Shown piece by piece: positions 16,701 to 27,028 of a stretch of 64,000 nt of DNA. Origin of the DNA: Zingiber officinale (taxonomy: Eukaryota; Streptophyta; Magnoliopsida; Zingiberales; Zingiberaceae); contig NC_055992.1 of assembly GCF_018446385.1 (NCBI RefSeq), forward strand, positions 101,264,947 to 101,328,946, written 5' to 3'. The first letter of the stretch is position 1; each line of letters starts with the position of its first letter. The notes under the pieces are model-generated. The model made no database searches and was not told the origin of the DNA. It worked only from the letters and a program-made list of their open reading frames with translations. Made by a program: the position numbers and the translations under genes.

Positions 16701-16848
16701 ACACCACAGGACTTAATAAACTTATTAACTTGGCCAACTCATTTGCATATTGGTTGTCCGCTTGAGGGATTTTTTTGCATGGTCACTTCTTGGAATCCCA
16801 TCTTTAACTTCTCAAAAGTCTCAGTGTATAATTTGATCCTGGCATTAT

Positions 16849-17049
16849 TTATTCAAAAATACATGAGAGTTGCTGGGCTGGCAGTTGGGAATCGGGGTGT
16901 ATAATGACCCGTGTGGCTCCAACATGCCTGGCTGCTTGCAAGCTGGCAATCAACACTTCATATTTCACCTTATTTTTTGTAGCTCGATAGTCCAAACGAA
17001 TGGATAGCTGCATTCGGTCTTTGCGCTGTGATATCAAGAGTATGCCCAC
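16849..17049 (-). pseudogene. Second (archaeal-like) RNase H domain
   Basis: Reads GILLISQRKDRMQLSIRLDY..ATKNKVKYEVLIASLQAARHVGATRV..HPDSQ, the extra RNase H found downstream of the standard one in Tat-lineage gypsy elements. Family members normally have a glutamate pair in NEAEYEAL; here it reads NKVKYEVL, so the catalytic glutamate is lost. This domain is the main basis for the Tat call. Confidence 0.8.
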
Positions 17050-17169
17050 CCCGTAACCCTGTCAGGTGGATGACCAATCTATATATATTCTCCAAGTCTC
17101 TTCCGGCTTGGCATTTTGGAATTCAATCACAAAATGGGCTAAGGCCTGTGCCTTAATCACCACTCTAGG

Positions 17170-18650
17170 CTGAAATTATATATCAAACTTGCTTGGCTCC
17201 GTAGTCCACTTGATTAGCCGTCCGGATGCCTCTAGATTGAGGAGCACTTTCCCTAGCATGTTGTTAGTTAACACAATTATGGGGTGCGAGAGAAAGTAAG
17301 GGAGTAACGTCTGAGTGGCGAGGACCAACCTATACGCTAACTTTTCAAGATAGGTATAGTGGCATTCGACATCTTTCAATAAGTGGCTCAAGAAGTACAC
17401 TGGTTATTATTTAGTGTCATTTTGTCGCACCAACACCGAGCCGACTACTCATTCTATGGATGAAAGGTACACCCAGAGCTGCTCGCCCGCGATAGACTTT
17501 GCTAGTACAGGTACAGAAGTTAAATAGTTCTTGAGTTCCTCCAGCGCTTTGTTGCATTTCGGGTCCTACTAAAACTTTGTAGCTCAGTGTAGAATTTTGA
17601 AGAACAGATAGTTTCGATCGGATGACTTAGAGAGGAATCTTGACAAAGCTATAATCCGACTGGTTAATCGTTGAGCTTCCTTTAGGTTACGCAGAGGGGG
17701 CATATCCTACAACGCCTTCACTTTGCTTGGGTTTGCCTCGATTCCTCATTTAGTAACGATGTAAACGAGAAAGCGTCCACTCCTTACTCCGACCAGGCAC
17801 TTATTGGGATTGAGCTTGACTCTATACTTCCTCAATGTTTGGCAGATCTCCTTTATATCTGCACAGAGATTAGTATCTCGGAGGGATTTTATCAAAATGT
17901 CATCGACATATTCCTCCATATTTTGGCCGATCTACCTCTGGAACACCTTGTTCATCAACCGTTGATAAATGACTCCGGTGTTCTTTAGCCCGAACGACAT
18001 TACGTTATAGCAGAAGGTCACATTGATCATGATGAAACTAACATTCTCGTAAGCCTCTTTGGCGAACGGAACCTGGTGGTAGCCTTGGCACTAATCCAGC
18101 ATGAAAATTAGTTCGCAATTCGCCATGGAGTCCATCATTTGATTAATATGTGGTAACTGATAGTAGTCTTTTGGACAGTCCTTGTTTAGGTCTCAGAAGT
18201 TGATATAAACCTGCCATTTATTACCCGACTTAGAGACCAGCACCACATTGCCTAGCTTGCTCAGGAATTGCACTTTGCGGATGTGCCCGGCCTTTAGTAG
18301 CTTTTCCACCTCCGATCAAATGATTTGATTCTGCTCAGAGCTGAAACCTCTTTTCTTTTACTTCACCGGCCTGACATCTAGTCGAACGTGCAATTCATGC
18401 TGTATGATGGTTAGCGAGATACCCTAGAGCTCGTAAGTTACCCATGTGAATATATCATGATTTTACCTTAGACGGGAAACCAACTCCGCCTTCTTCTCCA
18501 CACTTAGATCGGTTACTATGAAGGTAGTGGCCTCCAATCGGCTGGGATGCACTTGCACTTTCTCTTTTTTTTTTTATAGACCAACGTAGGAGGCTCCTCT
18601 AGAATTGCATTTTCCTCAAGCCATTGGGCCTTTCGAGTGGCTCACGACTC
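17170..18650 (-). pseudogene. Tat reverse transcriptase and RNase H remnant
   Basis: The RT catalytic motif EEYVDDILIKS is read on the minus strand near 17886-17925, with VFQRQIGQNM just upstream. The connection and RNase H region follows (17400-17176): YFLSHLLKDVE..LEKLAYRLVLATQTLLPYFLSHPIIVLTN and RLIKWTTEPSKFDI. Several stops and frameshifts lie between them (for example at VTK*GIEANPSKVKAL). The enzyme would copy element RNA into DNA in the gag particle. Confidence 0.85.
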
Positions 18651-18668
18651 AATTTTTACCATTTTCAA

Positions 18669-18827
18669 TTAGCACCGACGAGCCGCTAGCTGGTTGGCCT
18701 TAACTTCACCGACCAAGTTATCCATAGGAAACTTAATCTTTTGGTAGGATGTGGAGACGACCATTCGAAACTCGTTCAGTGCCGGTTGGCCTAATATGAC
18801 ATTGTAGGCGGACAGAGCATCCACCAC
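18669..18827 (-). pseudogene. Tat protease, C-terminal part
   Basis: Reads VDALSAYNVILGQPALNEF on the minus strand, the ILG-containing C-terminal half of a gypsy retropepsin. Coding sequence stops at 18827, where the CACTA element begins, and resumes at 22890 beyond the CAC target duplication. Confidence 0.8.
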
Positions 18828-18839
18828 CACTACAACAAA

Positions 18840-19110
18840 AACTGCAAACGACAACGGATATTATCCGTTGTCGTAGGGTAAAAAAACCGTTGTAACTGAG
18901 GGTGTTGTAGAATGTATTGTCCTACGACAACGGTTTTGAATCCGTTGTCTTTGTAGACATTTGACAACGGTTTTTATCCGTTGTTGTTTATATGTCCAAA
19001 ATTTGGCTACGAAGGATACGACAACGTTTTAAAACCGTTGTGGTAGATAATTTCAACAACAGAAATAAACCGTTGTGGTAGATATGTTTTACAACAGATA
19101 TAAACTGTTG
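18840..19110. repeat. Left subterminal ACAACGG array of CACTA 1
   Basis: Closely spaced copies of ACAACGG or its complement CCGTTGT, often as palindromic pairs such as GACAACGG..ATCCGTTGTC. In CACTA elements such arrays bind the transposase. At least twelve half-sites are visible. Confidence 0.85.
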
Positions 19111-20292
19111 TGGTAGATAATATTTACTCGTTTTGCTTTTTTTAATATAAGCAAACCACCAATACAAAACTAAATATTTACTACATTAAATCCAAAATAA
19201 ACATCCATATATAATTCATCTTGTAGCCACACATATACAAAAATCTACAAAAATGAGTTGTTACTTATCAAAATACACATGTTTTCCATTACTGTTCTCC
19301 ATATACATTAAATCACATGTTTTCCATTTGTTGTTCTCCATATGGCTTTTAATTTACAAATTAGCAAGGCAAGCTACATCCTAACAAAGCTCACTTCTTG
19401 CATAAAAAAAACTCAAGCCTCACGAATTGCCTGACCTGCAAGAGAAAAATTTAACAAAACTTATCAAATTTCAGAATTCCATATTATAGTCTACATGACA
19501 ACACGAATTTTTGGAAAACAAGCAATACAAGATAGAACAGATATTAGGTGTTGTTTCATGCTACACAAGTCAAACAAAATGATACAAATCAGTGTGTATC
19601 AAGAAACAATCGACAACATCCATTCACGCGGGACAAAATTCCATTATACTCAACACAAAAGAAGGAATGATCTTTTCTTCCTTGAGAATTATACCTCCTT
19701 GTCACTCGTTTGACGAAACTAACATGCAATATATAGAGCGAACTATTAAGAAATTAAACTGCAGTATATAGATGTTTTCTATATCAATATACTATGGATC
19801 ATACACGAAATGCCTTTACAAATTCTTCATTTCATTCTCAAGCAATCACTAACATGCATAGGGCAAGCTCATAGGGTAAATCAAGGTTTCACATCTGCCT
19901 CAGAACATGCTTGTTTAGTGAAAGTTAGTTCATTTGGTAAAACATGCTTGCTATAAATCTCTATGAACAATAATATTTTAATATTATCATACAGAACACT
20001 GTGAAATGCAAATCTCAGTATTAGTGGAGAGAGAAAAATGGCAATCCAAGTCATATTCATGCCACATGAACAAAATGACATTTAGTATTATAACACTATG
20101 ATTCTCTATATAAGTTCCATCGGATTTGAAATTCTTTGTTCAAATCAAAATATTTAAAAAAAATACTATTTATCCTACATGGAGTATATACAATCAAATC
20201 CAGCATAAATATGCAAAAGTACAGGTAAGATCACCTTAAGAAGAAATGAATCAAGTTTAAATGGCATCCAGATAAAAATGAAATAAACTTAC

Positions 20293-20474
20293 CTGTGGTA
20301 TTAGACTCTTAAGATACACTTCCCAAATTTCTTCTCCTTGTGCAGTCCATGCTGCAACATTTCCATGAGTGTCAACTATCACTATTTCAATTTTGCCATC
20401 ATCATTAATATCAGTTGCCACAGCTGGTGCTTGAATCTTAGCCATCTCAAGAGAAAATTTGTTTCTCACTTGGC
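20293..20474 (-). pseudogene. Captured exon of a DEX1-like gene (FG-GAP repeat)
   Basis: The exon has an acceptor TGCAG before 20474 and donor CAG|GTAAGT after 20293. It encodes [20 protein letters not shown] and [20 protein letters not shown], a close match in character to the calcium-binding FG-GAP region of DEFECTIVE IN EXINE FORMATION 1, a membrane protein needed for pollen wall patterning. The DxNxDGxxE calcium loop (DINDDGKIE) is kept. Only this exon is recognised, so it is a fragment with no independent function. Confidence 0.8.
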
Positions 20475-21214
20475 CTGCACGAAATTGCTTTCATAAATAA
20501 AATCAAGAAATCGAAGCTTTGTGCTCGGTTCTGATAATTTAAGATTACATAATTGCATATTTGAGATAGAGAAAGAGCAAGAGACATGTTAATAATATCC
20601 TTTAAATTTACATTGTCTTCTCTTTTTTAAAATGAAATACAAGAGATATTAATGTCACATAAGTGTCACATATAGGAAAGTCTTAAGTAAATAAAGGCAC
20701 GAGTTTGCCATTAGACCTAGTCCATTTCAGTTCAAGATTAGTGAAACTTGGTGAGGACCCTAATTCCCAAATATATACCACAAACTCTAATGTCAGCAAC
20801 TAAACTAAATCCACCCTTAGGATACACAACCACAAAATTTGATCTCATGTCAAATTCCTATTTCTGCTAAATAATTCACTGACTTCTATTCAGAGAGGTT
20901 TCAGTTTGTATTCTAAATTTCTACAAGTTCTAACAGAAAATCCTACTCAAACTATAAAATTTACCACGATAGTAAAGATGCAATTCCTCCAATATATATT
21001 GGGTAAATTGTAGTATATAAACATGAAGATGTTGCAGTTAATAACATTACAAAGAACACATTGACTTACCAAAGATAATAATTACAACTATAAAATGAAA
21101 CCCAAAAAAATTACCATGATGATCAAGAATAAAAACAAAAAGTTGAGATGAATTCTAGACTTATTCCATGGCATGTACAGTAGAAGTTGCGCAACAGCAG
21201 GAGAGGCACATTAC

Positions 21215-21567
21215 CAGTTTAGCCCAGTCTTCTTCAAGATCAATTGCATCATTGTCTTCATCACCTTGCAAGAGTTGAGGTGAGAATGAACCTGCTTCTT
21301 CCGTTCTTCGGGTTCATCAGCTTCCTCAATTACATTCTCACGAGAATAATGCTTGTAATCTAGAAAATAATAATAATAATAATATTAATAATAATAATAA
21401 ACTTACAGCATAAGTATAGGACTCAAACAAGTTCAGATAACTAAGTTAATTAAATTCCCAAGTTATTTACCCTCTGGATCCTGCAACTCTTCCTTTTCTG
21501 CTTTTGCATCTTCATGTTCATGTAGATGCTTTTGGAGAAGAGAGGCATGGATTTCTCTAAGAGTAGC
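21215..21567 (-). pseudogene. Captured exon pair of an unidentified gene
   Basis: Two exons, 21567-21471 and 21359-21215, have clean GT..AG borders and matching phase. The first reads ATLREIHASLLQKHLHEHED and the second continues DYKHYSRENVIEEADEPEERKK. A frameshift follows, after which another frame reads QLLQGDEDNDAIDLEEDWAKL. The product is strongly charged and probably helical. The source gene was not recognised. It may belong to either neighbouring captured gene or to a third. Confidence 0.5.
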
Positions 21568-21823
21568 CTGCATATAGTGTTTGAGCAATAATACCAAGAA
21601 ATTAAATGAGCTAATTTCATCTTAATAGAAACAATAGATCGAGAGAAACACTTAAAATGCACAGTATAGGTTTAGATTACATAAATCCTAAAATTTTAAT
21701 TTTAAATAATATAAAATTAAAATACCAGTTGAGGAATTGGTAATTCACAAATACCTTCTATCATTCAGATGGCATATTAGGTTCTATGAGGAATTACATC
21801 AAACACTTGATGTGCATGTGTAC

Positions 21824-22452
21824 CTTATCCAAAGAGTTGAGGTAATCGATAGCCCTCTCCCTGTTCACTAGGAAGGTGTGCTCATCCATCTCTATGTTCG
21901 GTGAGCCTCTGCGTGAATAGTGCACATACATTTTGAGAAGGAACCATCAATGGAAGGATCATGAATTAGTTGTGTGGACTTACTTTCCCCACCAAAGCTC
22001 ATTGGCAGCGGTTTCATCCTTGACGATGAGCTTGTCCCTCGGCGAACGGCCAGTCTTCGCGCCGGACAAGGTAGCCAAGGCTCCTGTCGATGTTATGAAT
22101 GATCCATGTTCATGTTTTATGGCTTGCTCGTAGAGTTCTACAAGGAATTCGTGATTCTTTCAATGAGAATGAAATGTGATGATTTGAGTGATGAAGAGGA
22201 GATGAGAGCAGATACAGGCCGGGGAGAGGTTGTAGAGGACATGGGTAAACTTGAGGGCGCTGTCGCTGATGCTGATGGTAGGCGTCAAGTAGTGGTGGTG
22301 CTCGGCGCCGACCTCTTCTTCTGCAGGGAGTGCAGTTCGTCGATGGTCTTCGCCTTCACCGGCGGCGTGCTGTCGTCATGGCAGATCCCGTTCTCTGGTT
22401 TCTCCCTCCCGTGCGTCTGGATCTTTGGCAACCCATTGAAGAACGCCTCCGC
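21824..22452 (-). pseudogene. Captured 5' part of a PEP carboxykinase (ATP) gene
   Basis: Three exons read on the minus strand: about 22452-22217, 22137-21984 and 21908-21824. They encode NGLPKIQTHG and VKAKTIDELHSLQKKRSAP; then, after a frameshift, [60 protein letters not shown] and [20 protein letters not shown]. These are the N-terminal segments of plant phosphoenolpyruvate carboxykinase, the gluconeogenic enzyme. Introns keep GTAAGT/CAG borders, so capture was at DNA level. The start codon, the catalytic C-terminal half and the frame are lost. Confidence 0.9.
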
Positions 22453-22619
22453 TCACTAGGAAACGAGAAGGAGCGCAACGTCGTATGAGGAGAGGGAGCA
22501 ACGTCGTATGAGGAGAGGGAAAGATAAATGGCTTAGGTTTGGGAACGCGAAAACACGGCGCCGAAAAGAAAACAGCGAGGGAAAGGAAAATAGCGAAGGG
22601 GGGAAATGACCAAATTCAA

Positions 22620-22880
22620 TTACAACGGTTTTTTCAAAACTGTTGTCGTAGCCGCTAAAAACGCGGATAAAGACAACGATTTATAAAACCGTTGTAAAAA
22701 GTGTTGTCGTTTTAAAAAAAAGTCACTCAATGACAACAGTTTTGCCAAAACCTTTGTCTTTTATATTTAATGGGGAGTTCAAAGACAACGGTTTTGGCAA
22801 AAACCGTTGTCTTTGAGCAAATATGCAACGCTTTCTCTTAAAACCGTTGTCGTAGGGGTGTTGTCGTTTACAGTTTTGTT
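22620..22880. repeat. Right subterminal ACAACGG array of CACTA 1
   Basis: Mirror of the left array: repeated ACAACGG/CCGTTGT, including AAAGACAACGGTTTTGGC next to AAAACCGTTGTCTTTG, which can pair as a hairpin. Confidence 0.85.
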
Positions 22881-22889
22881 GTAGTGCAC

Positions 22890-23134
22890 AATGAGTTTGT
22901 CATTCTCGTCCTCTTGAGCGACTTCTCTCCAAGTGATATGGGCAGCCAGGTCTAGCCGATCGGCAACACTTTGTTGCCCATGAACCCATATAAGGGTGTC
23001 ATCATGGGTTGCAGCTCACTCCGATCATTTTGTAGTTGATCAAACACCTTCTTGAATATAATGTTTACAAAGCTACCTCTATCTACAAAAGTGCGGTGAA
23101 TATTATAGTCAGCAATTACCGCTCGGATGATCAA
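22890..23134 (-). pseudogene. Tat protease, N-terminal part with altered active site
   Basis: Reads YNIHRTFVDRGSFVNIIF on the minus strand, the retropepsin active-site region. Working enzymes have D(T/S)G; here the triad is DRG. The rest of the domain lies beyond CACTA 1 at 18827-18669. It would cleave the gag-pol polyprotein if intact. Confidence 0.8.
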
Positions 23135-23699
23135 GGCATCATTATAAGGGATCTATAATCCCTCTAGATCTTGTGGACCAAAACTAATCTTGCCCCTTCT
23201 TCCCTTTCTTTGGTACACTCAACATGTATTTTCAACCGTTGAGCATGCGACTTCTGAGTCTGGTTAGAATCGTCATTGGTCAGATCTCCTATGATCATAC
23301 CGATGTCACCCCAGGAGGTGTTCCTATGATTATCTTCTTCCTGAGTTAATGGGCGCGACCACTCAGTTGAGGCTCGGGTAGGCCCATCGTAATCTCTTCA
23401 CTAGGGCTATTGCGGATGCTGATCGGACGCTAGCGTAGCCTCATCATGCTATCCTCTCGATTGACGGTGATAGCGATGGTCAGGAGATGGGGATCAGTGG
23501 CAGAATCTTAGAGGAGTCGGTCGTCGTGGTTGTGGTTTAAGATGATAACAATCCTTAGTGTTGTGAGTCGCCGAGCGGTGATAAGAGTAGAAGAGTGGCA
23601 TCGTAGTCAAGAATTAGTGAACTTTGGCTGCTCTGCCTCCACATGCTGGACTGCATGGGCTCTAGGCTCTTGATATTGTTGAGTGGTGCCCGCTTGAGG

Positions 23700-24524
23700 T
23701 CCCTTCGATGGCTGGTGGAGGTGAGCCGCTCGGCGCTCCATGGTGATCGTCGGCTCAGGAATCACTTCTTTCTTTCGAGCTGACTGAGCCTCCTCAACAT
23801 TAATGTGCTTAGTAGCCCGCCCGAGCAGCTAATTGAAGTCTCTTGGGGGCTTTTCTATGAGAGATCAAAAGAAGTCGCCATCTGTATGTCCTTGGAAAAA
23901 GGAACTTACCAAGATCTCTGGGGTGGCCGAGGGGATGTTCATGGCCACTTGGTTGAACCTCTTGATATAAGCCCACAATGCTTCCTTAGGCCCTTGTTTG
24001 ACCGTGAATAGGTTGACGTTCATCTTCTGATAGCGATGACTACTTGCAAAATGTTGTAAGAAAGCCATTCGGAAGTCTTTGAAGCTGTAGATGGACCCGA
24101 TTGATAAGCGCCTGAACCACCTCTGTGCCAATCCGGAGAATGTGGTGAGGAATACTCGACACTTGACTCTGTCAGTATATTGATGTAATGTGGTCATGTT
24201 GTTGAACTTGATCAGATGGCCCTTGGGGTCGGTCGCCCCATGTACTCAATCGTAAGTGGTCTGTGGTGAGGTGGCAATTGGTTGTCTAAGATCTCTTGAG
24301 AGATCTTCCTATTGATCTTCTTGGAAGAGTCATTGAGCCGGGGTTCTTTGCCTTTCCATCTGTCCCGGACGGGCGCGTCCTCTGAAGAGGATTCTTGCAT
24401 GTGTCATTTTCGCTCGGCCTTGCACTTCCGAGGGCATGCGGAATAATGCGCGGTGGTAGGGGATTGGAGCATTTGGAGCATCCCGGAAGGGGCTGGTCGA
24501 ACTATTGTTTGGCTTGAGAACCAC
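23700..24524 (-). pseudogene. Tat gag remnant
   Basis: The capsid core is read on the minus strand at 24197-23865: CRVFLTTFSGLAQRWFRRL, then SFKDFRMAFLQHFASS and RFNQVAMNIPSATPEILVSS, matching the Retrotrans_gag domain. The upstream part (24524-24212) is basic and disordered (VRDRWKGKEPRLN, HHRPLTIEYMGRP). Frames change between parts, so no intact gag survives. Confidence 0.85.
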
Positions 24525-24760
24525 GACATTTTTCGCTCGAGCTCTGGGATCATCTTGCTATCCTGTCATCGACGCTACGAGGTTGTTCACTTGGCAGTCG
24601 GCTACTGTTTGTTGCTGCTCCACCATCTTTCTGGCTCAGGCTTGTATCAACATCTCCAAGTCTTCTTGCGTTTGCGTTACCATGGTACGTGGTCCGGCAT
24701 CCTCCATCTTCACATTTCAGCTATAAGTGAAGTTTCCACAAATGATGCTAGATATGATTC

Positions 24761-25327
24761 TGTCCGAAAGCGGAGAAGGTAGCAAGCTGGGGATGTGATT
24801 GTGGGGTTGACGAAATGGCGATTCCGCACCGTCTTGCAACACAAAAGGCATTAGTACCGAGCCGGGAAGGGGTTCCTGCCATTAGCCCTCTGACGCTCAA
24901 GTCAGTTTCTGACACAATGGAGAACAGTAAAAATGTTGCAGCAAAGAGCGTGTTGAATAACAAAGTTGTGCATACCTCCTCCTGTAGATGAGAACTCTCT
25001 TGTATAGTGTCATTGTAGTGTCTAGGCATGTATTCCAAAGTATATACACATTTTCCAAAGCATCCTAGAAAAGATAAGTCAAAAAGTATCTTTGACACAT
25101 TTCCTTAAGTGAGCGCGCAATTCTCTAATGTGATAGGCGGGAAGCTTCTAAAGTACAATTTGCCTACTGGACATGCTCTGTTGTCAGTAGCACTAACCTC
25201 CAAAAAGATACGATGAGATATATAGTTGGATCCCATTGTAGGCCTATCAGATGACCTGGACCTCTATGTTAGCAGACCTTTTTCCCTTTTGACCCTTTTT
25301 TATAGACATCTTTTCATCACCGTATCA
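24761..25327 (-). repeat. 5' LTR of the Tat element (567 bp)
   Basis: Same termini as 10635-11467 (TGTCCGAAAG..CCGTATCA on the plus strand). About 270 bp are missing relative to that copy between CCCATTGTAGGCC and GACCTGGACCTC. A TATAGTGTC-type promoter region lies near 24995-25015. Confidence 0.8.
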
Positions 25328-25589
25328 TTAACTAAAATTATATGATTAATGATATTGAAAGTCTAATATTTGTACGCTCAATTTTATTAATTTTTATTTT
25401 ATACGATTGTCAAATATTTTCAACCCAAAAGACCTTGGTATTCCACTCCCGATTTAAGCAATAATGATGAAATGAAGCAAGTCGAGTGAAAGAGAGGATT
25501 TAAAAAGGGATGCATCTTTGGTGAAAGTTCAAAATAAGATGAGTTTTTTTATAAAAAACATTTAGTAAAATTAAATGTGGACAAGGATT

Positions 25590-25690
25590 TCTTTCTTAAA
25601 CATACCTGAAGATGAGGAGTGGCCAAGGACGAATAGCGTTACTGCTAATAGAGAAAGAAAGAGCTGCTGTATCTGCCCAATGGAAGCTTA
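25590..25690 (-). pseudogene. S-receptor-like kinase exon-1 relic (start codon lost)
   Basis: Minus-strand sequence matches exon 1 of the intact kinase: it codes QQLFLSLLAVTLFVLGHSSSS, ends in a GTATGTTTAAG donor where the intact gene has GTACGTTTAATA, and shares the upstream CCAATGGAAGC block. The position of the ATG is ATA. The match continues upstream to about 25860. No exon 2 follows; the Tat LTR starts about 260 bp into the intron side. Confidence 0.8.
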
Positions 25691-25839
25691 AGCTCTTAAT
25701 GATTTTGAGCTGCTTCCAACTTCAATTTAATCTGTTGTATTGCCTTTTAGAGTTGTTACAAATTTTAACAAAAGACATAATTTAACATATATTTCTTTAA
25801 TGGACACCTTTAAAATCTGATGGGAACCAGGAAGATAGA

Positions 25840-26060
25840 CAAAGAGATGAGAGTGGGTTGAGTAATTCAACAAAGTGTAACATCCCATTAGAAAAATAAA
25901 CGGGAACAATATGAAGAAAAACACATCAGGAGAAAAACAATGGAATGATGTTACATGTTACATCAGTCCATGTAACATGCGATTAGAAAAATCTGTTGTA
26001 CATGGACTGATGTTCCATGTTACATGTTACATGTTACATCTGTCCATGTAACATGCACCA
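25840..26060. repeat. Inverted and direct repeats of TGTAACATG type
   Basis: GTTACATCAGTCCATGTAACATG is followed after a short spacer by its near-inverse TACATGGACTGATGTTCCATG, then a direct run of ACATGTTACATGTTACATC and a second GTCCATGTAACATGC. It could fold as a hairpin. No coding content. Confidence 0.6.
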
Positions 26061-26640
26061 AAAATAACTGATTTAATTAAAATATTTTTATGAAGAAAAA
26101 CATATTTTTTTAAAAAAATATCTTTTCATTAGCTAACCCTTCACCTACCTTTACAAAACTACCCTTATTCTTTTAAATCAAACTATTAAATTTTCTTTTT
26201 CTTCTTTTATCTCCTCTTAAAAGTACGTTTTAGATCAAATTATTAAAGTTTCTTCCTGTAACCCAGTCTTCCAAGCAACTTGGTCATCTCAATCAGTTCA
26301 TCTTTTATTTTTTTTTTACCGTTTAAAATTATCAACTTAAGTTATCATGATAAAAACAAAATCTAAAATTGATTTCGTATAATTTTAATTCAGTAAATTT
26401 TTCTCTACCTCCGATAAAAATTGTCCAATCATAATATATATAGACGATAATGATCAAAAGCCCCCCGGGATACTAGTAAATAAATTTATTTTACAAAAAA
26501 ATAAAATGCTACAAAACCCTCTTTCCAATCTTTTTAAGCCACCAGCCTTTTGTTAGACACAAACAATCTGCCGGAGATTTTAGGGGTATTAGCTGAATTC
26601 AAATAGCACTGATTTAAATTCAACTTACAGTAGAGATGAC
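26061..26640. other. AT-rich spacer
   Basis: No recognisable gene or element. AT-rich, with short CT-rich stretches near 26160-26280. Confidence 0.4.
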
Positions 26641-26660
26641 CTGAGCGGATAATCTCAGGC

Positions 26661-26700
26661 TGCCAGCAGGGGCTAGTTTCTGCCAGCAGGGGCTAGTTTC
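26661..26700. repeat. Perfect 20-bp tandem duplication
   Basis: TGCCAGCAGGGGCTAGTTTC occurs twice with no spacer, just before the GTCGG minisatellite. Confidence 0.9.
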
Positions 26701-26814
26701 TGCTCCGAGCTAAAGAATTGCTGAGCAAGAAGATCGGCTGAGCTACTAGTCTGTGTTGCCGAGCGGGCAGATCGGCCGAACAGAGGGCAGATCGGCCAAG
26801 CAGATCGGTCGAGA

Positions 26815-27028
26815 TGAGGTCGGCCGGTCAGCCAGGTCGGTCGGTCGGTCAGCCGGGTCGGTCGGTCAGCCGGGTCGGTCGATCGGCCGGGTCGGCGAGT
26901 CGGTCGGTCGGCCGGGTCGGCGGGTCGGTCAATCGGCCGGGTCAGCGGGTCGGTTGGTCAATCGGATCGGCGGGTCGGTCGGTCGGTCGGTCGGGTCGGC
27001 GGGTCGGTCGGTCGGTCGGGTCGGTGGG
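26815..27028. repeat. GTCGG minisatellite
   Basis: About 215 bp built from GGTCG/GGTCGGTC and GGCCGGGTCGG units with higher-order variants of about 19-23 bp. GC-rich island in an AT-rich setting and dense in CpG. Both long ORFs across it are only repeats of Gly, Arg, Ser and Val codons. Confidence 0.9.

Larger units (their letters stand above)
18828..22886. mobile_element. CACTA (En/Spm-type) transposon 1, 4059 bp, gene-capturing
   Basis: Left terminus CACTACAACAAAAACTG and right terminus its inverse CAGTTTTGTTGTAGTG, flanked by the 3-bp duplication CAC (18825-18827 and 22887-22889). Subterminal arrays of ACAACGGTTT-type motifs sit at both ends. No transposase is visible, so it is non-autonomous. 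The interior carries minus-strand exon pieces of a PEP carboxykinase gene, an unidentified gene and a DEX1-like gene, which makes it a Pack-CACTA. It interrupts the Tat protease. Confidence 0.93.
10635..25327 (-). mobile_element. Tat-type Ty3/gypsy retrotransposon, decayed
   Basis: The element lies on the minus strand and runs from the 5' LTR at the right to the 3' LTR at the left. Reading right to left: gag (24524-23700), protease (23134-22890 and 18827-18669, split by a CACTA element), RT (about 18650-17560), RNase H (17560-17170), a second RNase H (17049-16849), integrase (about 16700-15740), a tandem-repeat spacer, then an ORF on the opposite strand (12345-14735). Two RNase H domains plus an antisense ORF place it with the Tat/Retand lineage. 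All coding parts carry stops and frameshifts. No clean 5-bp target duplication was found at the outer ends. Confidence 0.85.
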
